Assembly (NCBI RefSeq): GCF_004342005.1
Contig: NZ_SMBX01000001.1
Location: 733,750 to 797,749, forward strand
Direction of reading: 5' to 3'
DNA length: 64,000 bases
Source of the DNA: Paracandidimonas soli
Lineage (GTDB): Bacteria > Pseudomonadota > Gammaproteobacteria > Burkholderiales > Burkholderiaceae_B
Of this stretch, positions 37,506 to 45,542 are shown piece after piece. The notes below the pieces were generated by a model. The model was not told the DNA's origin and did no database searches. It saw nothing but the letters and a program-made list of their open reading frames with translations. The first letter of the stretch is position 1. Each line of letters begins with the position of its first letter. The translations under genes and the position numbers were made by a program.

Positions 37506-38735
37506 ATGATTCGGGAAGTACTGAAAGGCATAACGGTCGTTGATTTCACCCAGATCGGAGCTGGTCCTACTTGCACGATGCTGTTGAGCGACATGGGGGC
37601 ACGTGTCATCAAGGTAGAGCCGCTCGGTGGAGAAATCGGACGCAGCCTCGGACCGGCCTGGGTTGGAAAAGATGCAGCGTTATTTCATGGATTCAATCGT
37701 GGCAAGCAAGGTATCGCCTTGAATATCAAAAGCGAAGAAGGCCGTGAGGTTGCCTTGGCTTTGATCGGCAGGGCGGATGTCGTTGTCGAAAGCATGCGTC
37801 CGGGAGCAATGGCTCGTGCCGGATTGGGCTATGAGCAGTTGAGGGGAAAATTTCCCAGACTTGTCTACTGTTCGATTTCCGCATACGGACAGCAAGGCCC
37901 TTATGCCGGCCGTGCGGGGGTCGATGGAGTCCTGCAGGCGGACTCCGGTCTGATGAGCCTGATCGGTATGCCGAACGGAGAGCCGTGCAAGGTGCAAGCG
38001 CCGGTGGTGGATGTGATGACAGGCTATGTTGCCTGCATGGGCGTGTTGGCATCATTGTCGCAACGGGACCGCACAGGCCATGGAGAGTATGTGGATGCAA
38101 GCCTGCTGAATTCGGCTCTGGCTTTGCAGCAGCCATCGATCAGCAGCTACTTTGCTGACGGGGTAGTGCCTTCACCCATAGGCAGCGCCGCGCCGTATTC
38201 GGCGCCCAATCAGGCATTCCATACAGCAGATGGCTGGATCATGGTGGCGGCTTATATGCCGGAGCGCTGGAATAATTTGTGTCAGGTGCTCAAGCGCCCG
38301 GACCTGCTTGATGACCCTCGCTTTCAGACTTCTCCTTTGCGTGTCAAGAATCTGGGGGCGCTGACTGCAACGTTGACGGAAACGTTCCGGACACGATCAT
38401 GTGCCGATTGGCTTGTCGAGCTTGAGCAAGCCGATATCCTGTGCACCAAAGTCGCCGACTATGCAGACCTGGATCGCCATCCGCAGATCAGAGCCAACCG
38501 CATGCTTGTGGATCTGGATCTTGGCGAGCGAGGATCGCTGCGCGTCCCCGGGTTTCCGCTCAATAGCTGCCAGGCCAATGCCGCGTCGTATTTGCGCGCA
38601 CCGGATCTTGGAGAACATACCGAAGCCATCCTGGCCGAGCTGGGTTATTCCGAGGAAAAGATCGCTCGTATGCGGGCTGGAGGTGCGGTTTTTTGCTCAT
38701 CGGGCTTACCCAGCGCGGTCGATTGCCATGAGTGA
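37506..38735 (+). CDS. CaiB/BaiF family (class III) CoA-transferase
   Basis: A 409-residue class III CoA-transferase. Motifs are GITVVDFTQIGAGPTCTMLL, SDMGARVIKVEPLGGE, FHGFNRGKQGIALNIKSEEG and, around the catalytic Asp, DGVLQADSGLMSLIGMPN (about residue 143). It activates a carboxylic acid by taking CoA from a donor ester, typically the entry step of such pathways. The last eight bases overlap the start of the nitroreductase gene. Confidence 0.92.
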   Translation: MIREVLKGITVVDFTQIGAGPTCTMLLSDMGARVIKVEPLGGEIGRSLGPAWVGKDAALFHGFNRGKQGIALNIKSEEGREVALALIGRADVVVESMRPGAMARAGLGYEQLRGKFPRLVYCSISAYGQQGPYAGRAGVDGVLQADSGLMSLIGMPNGEPCKVQAPVVDVMTGYVACMGVLASLSQRDRTGHGEYVDASLLNSALALQQPSISSYFADGVVPSPIGSAAPYSAPNQAFHTADGWIMVAAYMPERWNNLCQVLKRPDLLDDPRFQTSPLRVKNLGALTATLTETFRTRSCADWLVELEQADILCTKVADYADLDRHPQIRANRMLVDLDLGERGSLRVPGFPLNSCQANAASYLRAPDLGEHTEAILAELGYSEEKIARMRAGGAVFCSSGLPSAVDCHE

Positions 38736-39468
38736 GACGGTAATGAGCCATCTTTCGGTGATCGAAGCGTTGAAGTCCCGGCGCAGCGTGAGAGCTTTTC
38801 TTTCAGACCCCGTTGATCGGAAAGTCATAGAAAAGATCCTGCACTATGCGTCGCGCAGTCCGAGTGCTTCAAACATACAGCCTTGGAAAGTCCATGCCTG
38901 CGCCGGCGATACGCTGCACACCCTGAGTGAGGAGCTGGTGCGCACCCACTATGCCGACGGTGCCGGGCATGTCGAGGAGGTTCCCTATTATCCCGGTGAA
39001 TGGTTCAGTCCATACATAGACAGGCGTCGAACGGTTGGCAAGAGTCTTTATGGCTTGCTGGGTATTCCCAAAGGCGACGTGCAAGGCATGCAGCGGCAGT
39101 ATGCGCGCAACTACGCTTTCTTCGATGCGCCGGTCGGCCTGTTTTTTACGGTGGATCGCAGACTGACCAGTGGCCATGCCGTCTGGACGGATCTGGGTTC
39201 GTTCATGCACGGCATCATGCTGGCCGCACGCCATTATGGCCTGGATACTTGCGCCCAGCAGGCCTTTGCCAGATACCACAAGATCATTCGCTGGCATCTG
39301 CCTATTGGTGAACAGGAGATTCTTGTTTGCGGCATGTCCATGGGATACGCGGATACTGCCCATCCCGCCAACCAGCTCGTGACCGAGCGCGATCCGATCG
39401 ATGCCTTCACAACGTTTTCAGGGTTTTCGTCTGTTGACCGGGATGCCCGGCAAGGCGAAGACAGCTGA
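38728..39468 (+). CDS. Nitroreductase-family flavoprotein
   Basis: A 246-residue FMN-binding nitroreductase-fold protein. The FMN phosphate loop is SRRSVRAFLSDPVDRKVIEK, followed by SRSPSASNIQPWKVHACAGD, and the C-terminal part has EQEILVCGMSMGYADTAHPA. In CoA-ester clusters such proteins can act as ring or enone reductases, so true nitro reduction need not be the role. Two candidate starts exist, ATG 38728 and ATG 38743; the first overlaps the CoA-transferase gene. Confidence 0.85.
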   Translation: MSETVMSHLSVIEALKSRRSVRAFLSDPVDRKVIEKILHYASRSPSASNIQPWKVHACAGDTLHTLSEELVRTHYADGAGHVEEVPYYPGEWFSPYIDRRRTVGKSLYGLLGIPKGDVQGMQRQYARNYAFFDAPVGLFFTVDRRLTSGHAVWTDLGSFMHGIMLAARHYGLDTCAQQAFARYHKIIRWHLPIGEQEILVCGMSMGYADTAHPANQLVTERDPIDAFTTFSGFSSVDRDARQGEDS

Positions 39469-39508
39469 GTTGTTCCTGCTTATCTATGACTATCAATAAG
39501 GAGACAAA

Positions 39509-40543
39509 GTGAAAACTACATTCCTATCTCGAATTCCCCATTGTCAATCGGGTGCAGGCAAATTTGCATTTGCCTCTGCGTTATCGAAATCGCTTCTGGT
39601 TTCCGCCGCAATGATGTTTGGGCTATCTACCGCGCATGCGGCAGACTATCCCAATAAGCCTGTTACGCTGATTGTGCCTTTTGCCCCAGGCGGATCGACA
39701 GATATCCTGGGCCGCCTGGTTGCCGATGAACTTCGCAGCCGTCTTGGACAATCAGTTGTCGTTGATAACCGTAGCGGTGCAAACGGCAATATTGGGACAG
39801 CATTGGCAGCCAAAGCGGCTCCGGATGGCTATACGCTGTTGATGGCAAATGCGGGAACCAATGTCATCAATCCATCACTGTATGACAATTTGAACTGGGA
39901 TCCCATCAAGGACTTCACGCCGCTGGCAATGGTGGCGCGTGTCGACAATGTGGTTGTGGTGTCTCCGTCGATCAAGGCTGATTCACTGAAGGAGTTTGCG
40001 GAGCTTGCCCGGGCCAAGCCCAATAGCATTAATTATGGATCAGTAGGGGTCGGCAGCATCTTTCACCTTGCCGGAGAGATCTTTAGCCAGAGCGCGGGCA
40101 TAGAAATGACTCACGTCGCCTATCGGGGCGCCAACCCCGCCTTGACCGATACGATTGCAGATAATATTCAGGTAATGTTTGCCACTATTCCGGGAGCGCT
40201 TCCATTCATTCAGGCTGGCCGGCTGAAGGCAATTGCCGTGACTGGACAAGAGCGTTCCTCACTGTTTCCTGATTTGCCGACGGCTGTCGAAGAGGGCTAC
40301 CCGGAGGTTGTGATCGACAATTGGTTTGCAGTGCTTGGTCCTGCCGGGCTGCAGGATGATGTCAAGGAAAAGTTGCTGCAAGCCCTCGGAAGCATGGTGC
40401 AAGATCCGGAGTTTCAGGAAAAGCTGAAGGCTCAGGGGGCGGAGCCCGGCAAGGTGATGGATAAGGAGCTGGAGCAACTGATGGTAGCGGATATAGCGCG
40501 CTGGAAGGAAGTCGTTACCAAGGCAAATATCTCCATCGAATAG
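39509..40543 (+). CDS. Bug-family tripartite tricarboxylate transporter binding protein
   Basis: A 344-residue periplasmic binding protein of the Bug/TctC type, highly expanded in Bordetella and relatives. It has a long signal peptide (about 45 residues, ending THAADYPNKPV) followed by the family block VTLIVPFAPGGSTDILGRLV, with GQSVVVDNRSGANGNIGTAL and YRGANPALTDTIADNIQVMF. It probably captures the acid consumed by this cluster. The start is GTG 39509 with AAGGAG seven bases upstream. No TctA/TctB membrane partners are nearby. Confidence 0.92.
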   Translation: MKTTFLSRIPHCQSGAGKFAFASALSKSLLVSAAMMFGLSTAHAADYPNKPVTLIVPFAPGGSTDILGRLVADELRSRLGQSVVVDNRSGANGNIGTALAAKAAPDGYTLLMANAGTNVINPSLYDNLNWDPIKDFTPLAMVARVDNVVVVSPSIKADSLKEFAELARAKPNSINYGSVGVGSIFHLAGEIFSQSAGIEMTHVAYRGANPALTDTIADNIQVMFATIPGALPFIQAGRLKAIAVTGQERSSLFPDLPTAVEEGYPEVVIDNWFAVLGPAGLQDDVKEKLLQALGSMVQDPEFQEKLKAQGAEPGKVMDKELEQLMVADIARWKEVVTKANISIE

Positions 40544-40572
40544 TATTGCCTGCAATAGCCTTCCGGAAGAGC

Positions 40573-41454
40573 CTAGGCAAGTTCGGCCAACAGCCACTTC
40601 CGGAAGAGTGCCAGACTCTTGCTTTCCTTGCGGGACTTGGGGACAAGCAAGTAATAGGTAAAGTCTCCCATGTCCACCGTCTGGTGAAATGGGGTTGCCA
40701 GCTTGCCGCAGGCCAGTTCGTCTTCCACCAGGAATTTCTGGGCGATGGCGAATCCCTGGCCTTCCAGCGCGGCGGCATAAGCCATGGCAGAGCTCTGGTA
40801 TGTCATGCCGCGATGGGGATCTACGGTTTTAATCCCGGCTCCCTGTTCGAGCCAGATGGCCCAGTCGTCAGGGCGGGCGATCGAATGCAGCAAAACTTGC
40901 TTGCTCAAGTCGGCGGGTTTGCGAACGGATTTTGCCAGCTTGGGCGAACAAACCGGCACCAGTATATTGGTGACCAGCCGGTAAGATGTTGCGTTGGGCC
41001 AGGATCCCGAGCCTAGTCTGATTGCCGCGTGGATATCTTCTTTATCGAAATCCACGGGGTCGAGCGAGGCCATCAGCGAGACTTGTACCCCGGTATTGGA
41101 TTCGTGAAAACTGGATAGGCGTGGGATCAGCCATCGCATGGCAAATGTCGTGTATGCCCTTACTTTCAATTCCTCCCGGCCGTCATGCATGGTGAGCCGG
41201 GCGGTTGCCTCGCGTATGTCCATCATGGCTTTGGATATTGTTTTGTAATACTCCATGCCCCAGGGGGTCAACGAAATTTGCCTGTGGCCCCTGATGAATA
41301 ACTCGCGCCCAAGGGTTTCCTCGAGCATCTGGACTTGCCGGCTGACTGCTCCGGGAGTGACATGCAATTCCTCCGCTGCAGCCATGATGCTCAGTCTGCG
41401 TGCGGCGGCCTCGAAGGCGCGCAAGGCATTGAGGGGAGGGAGTGGATGTTGCAT
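40573..41454 (-). CDS. LysR-type regulator, GcvA-like
   Basis: A 293-residue LysR family regulator. The N-terminal helix-turn-helix opens PLPPLNALRAFEAAARRLSI, followed by EELHVTPGAVSRQVQMLEE, a pattern of the GcvA/AmpR subgroup, with SLTPWGMEYY ending the DNA-binding part. The effector domain fills the rest. It is convergent with the Bug gene (29-base gap) and probably controls the island. Its own upstream 155 bases contain no gene. Confidence 0.9.
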   Translation of the reverse strand: MQHPLPPLNALRAFEAAARRLSIMAAAEELHVTPGAVSRQVQMLEETLGRELFIRGHRQISLTPWGMEYYKTISKAMMDIREATARLTMHDGREELKVRAYTTFAMRWLIPRLSSFHESNTGVQVSLMASLDPVDFDKEDIHAAIRLGSGSWPNATSYRLVTNILVPVCSPKLAKSVRKPADLSKQVLLHSIARPDDWAIWLEQGAGIKTVDPHRGMTYQSSAMAYAAALEGQGFAIAQKFLVEDELACGKLATPFHQTVDMGDFTYYLLVPKSRKESKSLALFRKWLLAELA

Positions 41455-41609
41455 GGCAAGATGCTGAAAAATCAATTCAAAATGAATTTGAGAATTTCCT
41501 GGCGGCAGCCTGAATGATACGCTGGAACGTAGAGAAAGGGCCGTTGCCACCCGCAAATTGCACAATGGGTTTTTGTGGCTCGCGGGAGTGCGCAGACCGC
41601 ACGGCCTGG

Positions 41610-42035
41610 TCAAGCGCTACCGGTGCCGGCAGAGCGCTTGAACGACCCCTGAGCTGTCGCGATGAGATCTCCTGCCGGAGTCGTGAGCTCTCCTGACGAG
41701 AAGTAGATTGAGCGTCCTGATCGCGTGACTGTGCCGGTGGCGCGCACTCGGCCTGAGCACGCTTTGTCCAGATAGCTGATGGTCAGCATTACAGTCACCG
41801 CATTTCCCAGTGATTCTTTATCACTGACGGCGAGCCCCGCGTATCCACAAGCCGCGTCCAGTAAAGTTGCAACCACTCCTCCTTGAAGGCTGCCCTGGCG
41901 ATTGAGATGCTGGGGACCAATCTCCATCTCAAAAATGGCGCGGCCCGCTTCAACATCTATTAGCTCAATACCCAGGTGAGATAGCAAAGGGTTGTCGGGG
42001 CCGCCTGGAGCATCGGCGAAGATGGACTCGCTCAT
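41610..42035 (-). CDS. PaaI-family hotdog thioesterase
   Basis: A 141-residue hotdog thioesterase with the PaaI pattern: LSHLGIELIDVEAGRAIFEM, HLNRQGSLQGGVVATLLDAA (the HG/NxxG helix, with catalytic Asp at LLDAACGY) and AVTVMLTISYLDKACSGRVR. It probably releases stalled CoA esters in the neighbouring pathway. It lies upstream of the LysR gene on the same strand with a 155-base gap and downstream of amiC. Confidence 0.88.
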   Translation of the reverse strand: MSESIFADAPGGPDNPLLSHLGIELIDVEAGRAIFEMEIGPQHLNRQGSLQGGVVATLLDAACGYAGLAVSDKESLGNAVTVMLTISYLDKACSGRVRATGTVTRSGRSIYFSSGELTTPAGDLIATAQGSFKRSAGTGSA

Positions 42036-42066
42036 ACTGATACCTTTTGATCATTTCCGCAAGATA

Positions 42067-42086
42067 TGCCGCCAGTTGTGGCGGCA
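42067..42086. terminator. Hairpin between amiC and the thioesterase gene
   Basis: Seven-base perfect arms TGCCGCC and GGCGGCA around AGTTGT, in the 158-base gap downstream of amiC. No T-run follows on either strand, so termination is only a possibility. It lies within the right-hand border of the catabolic island. Confidence 0.4.
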
Positions 42087-42193
42087 AGCATGAGTCTCCG
42101 CTTGGCCCGGGTATTGTTCAACCCATATTTGCATTTGCACGATTCAAGAAAACTCAAGCCAAAAGCCCATTCCCAGCGCTGTCAGGCATGGCC

Positions 42194-43570
42194 TCAGGAG
42201 CGTCGCGCGAGCCCCGGACTCTCGGAGAAGTAATTGCCGATGCCGGCCATCATGGCTTCCGCGATACGGTCCTGGTGCTTGGGGCTGCGCAGCAGGCGCT
42301 CTTCTTCGGGGTTGCTGATGAAGGCGGTTTCCACGAGGATGGACGGAATGTCGGGCGCCCTCAGCACGGCGAAGTTGGCGCGCTCCACCTGGCGCTTGTG
42401 CAGGCGGTTGATCTTGCCGATCGCCTCCAGCACCTGGGAGCCGATGCGCATGGCGTCGTTGATCTGGGCCGCGGTGGAAAGATCGAGCAGCACTTCGGCC
42501 ACCTGCTTGTTGTGCGAACCGAGGTTCAGGCCACCCACCAGGTCGGCCTGGTTTTCTTTCTGCGCGAGTATCCGTGCGGCCGCGCTGGTGGCGCCGCGCT
42601 GCGACAGGGCGTAGACCGAGGATCCTCGGGCGCTGGGCTTGGTCCACGCGTCCGCATGCACGGAGATGAACAGATCGGCCTTGACGCGCCTGGCCTTTTG
42701 CACGCGCACGTGCAAAGGCACGAAGAAGTCGTTGTCGCGCGTCAGATAGGCGCGCATGTTGGGCTGGGCGTCGATCAGTTTCTTCAGTTTGCGCGCGATG
42801 GCCAGAACGACATCTTTTTCACGCGTGCCGCCGGGGCCGATGGCGCCGGGATCCTCGCCGCCGTGTCCAGGATCGAGCGCGATCAGGAGGGGCTGGTCGC
42901 GGCGCGCCGGTGCCGGCGACGATGGCTTGGGCGTCGAGGGAATCGAGGCGACGGGCGGAGGCGTTACCTTGGACGGCGGCGGCAAGCGCTGGCCCTCTAC
43001 GGAGGGGATAGGCGCCTGGGTCGGAGAGTTCGCCGCCAGATTTTCCAGGATCTCGGCCAGCGGATCCTCGTCCTGCATATTGTCCATCAGGGCCAGCAGA
43101 GGGTCTTGCGCTACCTGGGGATACAGATCCAGCACCAGGCGGTACTTGTATTCGCCGATAGGCTTCAGCGTGAAGACCTGCGGCGCGATCGGCTGCTTCA
43201 GGTCCAGCACCAGGCGCACGACATCGGGGCGGTTCTGGCCGACGCGCACCGATGAGATATAGGGATCGTTGGGCTGGATCTTGGAGACGATGTCGTTGAT
43301 GGCCTGGCTCAGTGTCAGTCCATTGATGTCGACGACCAGGCGGTTCGGATTCTCGAGCAGGAAGTGTTCGGCCTTGAGCTCGGTGTCCATTTCGAGCGTG
43401 ACACGCGTGTATTCGTCGGCGGGCCATGTGCGCACTGCCACGATGGTGGCGGCGCGGGCAAGGCGGGGGATGATGGGCAGGATCAGCAACGCGCCGGCGG
43501 AAGCCAGCAGTTGGCGACGGGTTATGCGTGCGGAAGTGTCTGCAATCGGGGAGCGAGTGTATTCAGCCAT
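42194..43570 (-). CDS. amiC: N-acetylmuramoyl-L-alanine amidase with AMIN domain
   Basis: Periplasmic peptidoglycan amidase for daughter-cell separation, 458 residues. A twin-arginine signal (ITRRQLLASAGALLILP, residues about 16-32) indicates Tat export, as for E. coli AmiA/AmiC. An AMIN domain (about 45-150) targets the septum. A Pro-rich linker is followed by the Amidase_3 zinc domain with LLIALDPGHGGEDPGAIGPG, the Glu of GTREKDVVLAIARKL, DLFISVHADAW and SILVETAFISNPEEERLL. The 5' end overlaps the tsaE gene by 49 bases. In many proteobacteria mutL follows directly; here an 8-kb segment intervenes. Confidence 0.94.
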   Translation of the reverse strand: MAEYTRSPIADTSARITRRQLLASAGALLILPIIPRLARAATIVAVRTWPADEYTRVTLEMDTELKAEHFLLENPNRLVVDINGLTLSQAINDIVSKIQPNDPYISSVRVGQNRPDVVRLVLDLKQPIAPQVFTLKPIGEYKYRLVLDLYPQVAQDPLLALMDNMQDEDPLAEILENLAANSPTQAPIPSVEGQRLPPPSKVTPPPVASIPSTPKPSSPAPARRDQPLLIALDPGHGGEDPGAIGPGGTREKDVVLAIARKLKKLIDAQPNMRAYLTRDNDFFVPLHVRVQKARRVKADLFISVHADAWTKPSARGSSVYALSQRGATSAAARILAQKENQADLVGGLNLGSHNKQVAEVLLDLSTAAQINDAMRIGSQVLEAIGKINRLHKRQVERANFAVLRAPDIPSILVETAFISNPEEERLLRSPKHQDRIAEAMMAGIGNYFSESPGLARRS

Positions 43571-44046
43571 AGGGTTCCTCGTTTGCTGTGCGCAGTCAGT
43601 CGAGCCGCTCGCCCGGTATCCGCATGTTCGAGGAAAAAGTCGAGATCGGGAGGGGGTAAAAGCGCCCCGGCCTGCTCAGGCCATTCGATCAAAACTACCG
43701 CGTTTTTCTGCAGAATATCCCGGAATCCAGCGTCCAGCCATTCTTGTGAGTCGCCAAATCTATAAAAATCAAGGTGATAGAAGTATAAGTTAGAAACTTT
43801 ATAGGTTTCAAGGAGCGCGTAGCTGGGACTTTTGATACGACCTGTAACGCCGCAGGCCCGGAGGAAGGCGCGCGCGAAGCTGGTTTTTCCCGCGCCGAGG
43901 TCTCCATGAAGATGGATTCGTCCGCCCGGGCCGTCGTCGCCCGCGGCGTCGGTCAGCAGCGGAGCCAGCCATTGCGCCAGCCGCTCGGTGTCGCTTTCCG
44001 AGGAAAGGTGAAAGCGTATATCCGTAGTTTGCGAAGGGTTTTTCAT
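43522..44046 (-). CDS. tsaE: tRNA threonylcarbamoyladenosine biosynthesis ATPase
   Basis: ATPase of the t6A37 tRNA-modification complex. The protein has 174 residues from the ATG at 44046; the frame is open further upstream but without homology. The P-loop is HLHGDLGAGKTSFARAFLRA (about residues 45-64), then VTGRIKSPSYALLETYKV, HLDFYRFGDSQEWLDAGF and VVLIEWPEQAGALLPPPDL, all diagnostic. The C-terminal end overlaps the amiC start by 49 bases, an unusually long overlap that ties the expression of the two genes. Confidence 0.94.
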   Translation of the reverse strand: MKNPSQTTDIRFHLSSESDTERLAQWLAPLLTDAAGDDGPGGRIHLHGDLGAGKTSFARAFLRACGVTGRIKSPSYALLETYKVSNLYFYHLDFYRFGDSQEWLDAGFRDILQKNAVVLIEWPEQAGALLPPPDLDFFLEHADTGRAARLTAHSKRGTLWLNTLAPRLQTLPHA

Positions 44047-44098
44047 AGATAAATCAAGGCTTGGCGGTTTTTCCGGTGGGCGGTGCGATGGCGGGCGC

Positions 44099-45001
44099 TC
44101 ACGGAGAACCAATGCTGAGCCAGAACGGCAGGGTGATGGCCGACAGCATGGTGGTGCTTGTCATGACCAGCGCGACCAGGCGGCCGTCTCCTCCCATCCG
44201 GGTTGCCAGGACATAGGCCGCCGAAGCGGTGGGCAAGGCGCCGAACAGCAGCAGCATCTGGCGTTCGGCGATGGGTAAATGCAACACTTGCGCGATTGCC
44301 AGGGCGCACAGGGGCATGATCATCAGGCGTATGACGATGGTGGAAATGCCGATGCCCAGCGTTCCCCTGCGCGGCTCGAACGACAGGGTCAGGCTGGCGC
44401 CGACGCACAGCAGGCCCACGGCGATTGCGCAGGCGCCCAGGCGCGACAGCGCCGTTGCGACAGGCGTCGGCAGATCGAGTCCCGACATATTGAACAGCAG
44501 CCCGGCGAATGTCGCCAGGATCAATGGATTGCGCAGCGATTCGCGCAGCAGGTTGCTGCCCTGGTGCCGCGACAAGGCGTGCACGGCGGCAAAGTTCACC
44601 ATCGGCACGGTAATGCCGACGATGATCGCCATCAGGCCCTGGCCTTCGGCTCCCCCCAGGCTGCCGGCCAGCGACAGGCCGATGTAGGTGTTGTAGCGGT
44701 AGGCGCACTGCGCAATGGAGGCATGCACCAGCGGGTCGGGGCGGAACAGGGGAACCATCAGCCAGGAAAGCGCGATGCCCGAGAGCGTCAGGCAGGCCGC
44801 GGCGGTGATGAGGGTGATAGAGCTGGACAGGTCGAGCGGCGCCTGGGCCAGCGAATGGAACAGCAGGGCCGGGAAGAGAATGTAGTAGACGAGTCTTTCC
44901 GCGCCATTGAAGAAGTCGCGCGACAGGATGTTCGCGCGCAGCAGCAGGCAGCCGATCGCGATCAACAGGAAGTCGGGAAGAATGAGCGGGAAGAGAGACA
45001 T
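44099..45001 (-). CDS. AEC-family (auxin efflux carrier-like) transporter
   Basis: A 300-residue inner-membrane carrier with about ten hydrophobic helices. Typical features of the AEC family are the N-terminal LLIAIGCLLLRANILSRD, CAYRYNTYIGLSLAGSLGG in the middle and, at the end, LLFGALPTASAAYVLATRMG. Bacterial members move organic acids such as malonate or malate, but the substrate here is unknown. It is upstream of tsaE on the same strand and is preceded by a large hairpin that separates it from cynS. Confidence 0.88.
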   Translation of the reverse strand: MSLFPLILPDFLLIAIGCLLLRANILSRDFFNGAERLVYYILFPALLFHSLAQAPLDLSSSITLITAAACLTLSGIALSWLMVPLFRPDPLVHASIAQCAYRYNTYIGLSLAGSLGGAEGQGLMAIIVGITVPMVNFAAVHALSRHQGSNLLRESLRNPLILATFAGLLFNMSGLDLPTPVATALSRLGACAIAVGLLCVGASLTLSFEPRRGTLGIGISTIVIRLMIMPLCALAIAQVLHLPIAERQMLLLFGALPTASAAYVLATRMGGDGRLVALVMTSTTMLSAITLPFWLSIGSP

Positions 45002-45017
45002 GATGGACGCGATTATA

Positions 45018-45066
45018 GGGGGTGTCCGGTCTCGGCCCGCAAAGCGGGCGAGGCCGGGACACCCCC
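45018..45066. terminator. Large hairpin between cynS and the AEC carrier gene
   Basis: Outer arms GGGGGTGTCC and GGACACCCCC, middle GGTCTCG with CGAGGCC and inner CCCGC-AAA-GCGGG form an almost continuous stem of more than 20 pairs over 49 bases. On the minus strand it lies 23 bases after the cynS stop and ends 17 bases before the carrier start, suiting a terminator or a processing barrier. It has no clear T-run. Confidence 0.65.
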
Positions 45067-45088
45067 GGGTCTCATGTCTTTGCGTGGA

Positions 45089-45532
45089 TCAGTAGGTCTT
45101 GTACGGCAGGAATTTCCCGCTCATGACGATGCTGACGCGATCGCCCGCCGGATCGGGTTCGCGCTGCAGGTCCATGCGGAAATCGATGGCGCTCATGATG
45201 CCGTCGCCGAATTCTTCGTGGATCAATTCCTTGAAGGTAGTGCCGTAGACACTGATCAGCTCGTAGAAGCGATAGATGAGCGGATCGGTGGGAACGGAAG
45301 TCGGCAGCGAGCCTTTGTAGGGAACGACCTGCAATTGCAATACGGCGTCTTCCGGCAGTTCCAGCGCGGAGCCCACGGCTTCGGCCTGGGCCTTGGTGAG
45401 CGTCATCTGTCCCAGCAGCGCGGCGGTGGACCATTCTTTGCTCTGGCCGATGATGGCGGCCAGCTGCGACCAGGAAATGCCCAGTTTCTGCTTGGATTCC
45501 AGGATCAGGGTAGTGACTTCGGTGCGTTTCAT
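45089..45532 (-). CDS. cynS: Cyanate hydratase (cyanase)
   Basis: Converts cyanate and bicarbonate to ammonia and carbon dioxide in the cytoplasm. The 147 residues from the ATG at 45532 match the family length (147-156). The catalytic triad Arg, Glu and Ser lies in YRFYELISVYGTTFKELIHE (about residues 85-104) and FGDGIMSAIDFRMDLQRE. The N-terminal helical part (SWSQLAAIIGQSKEWSTAAL) forms the decamer scaffold. It is the last gene of a cynABDS-type operon, 10 bases after the transporter ATPase. Confidence 0.96.
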   Translation of the reverse strand: MKRTEVTTLILESKQKLGISWSQLAAIIGQSKEWSTAALLGQMTLTKAQAEAVGSALELPEDAVLQLQVVPYKGSLPTSVPTDPLIYRFYELISVYGTTFKELIHEEFGDGIMSAIDFRMDLQREPDPAGDRVSIVMSGKFLPYKTY

Positions 45533-45542
45533 GCGGGCTCCT

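Noticed and set aside
34173..42193. Attachment-site direct repeats or an integrase at the catabolic island borders
   Set aside because: No direct repeat longer than a few bases shared by the two borders and no recombinase gene in the island, so the insertion mechanism is left open.
44043..45062. Longer alternate frame overlapping the AEC carrier gene
   Set aside because: Arg/Pro/His-rich shadow; the frame at 44099-45001 encodes a clean multi-helix carrier.
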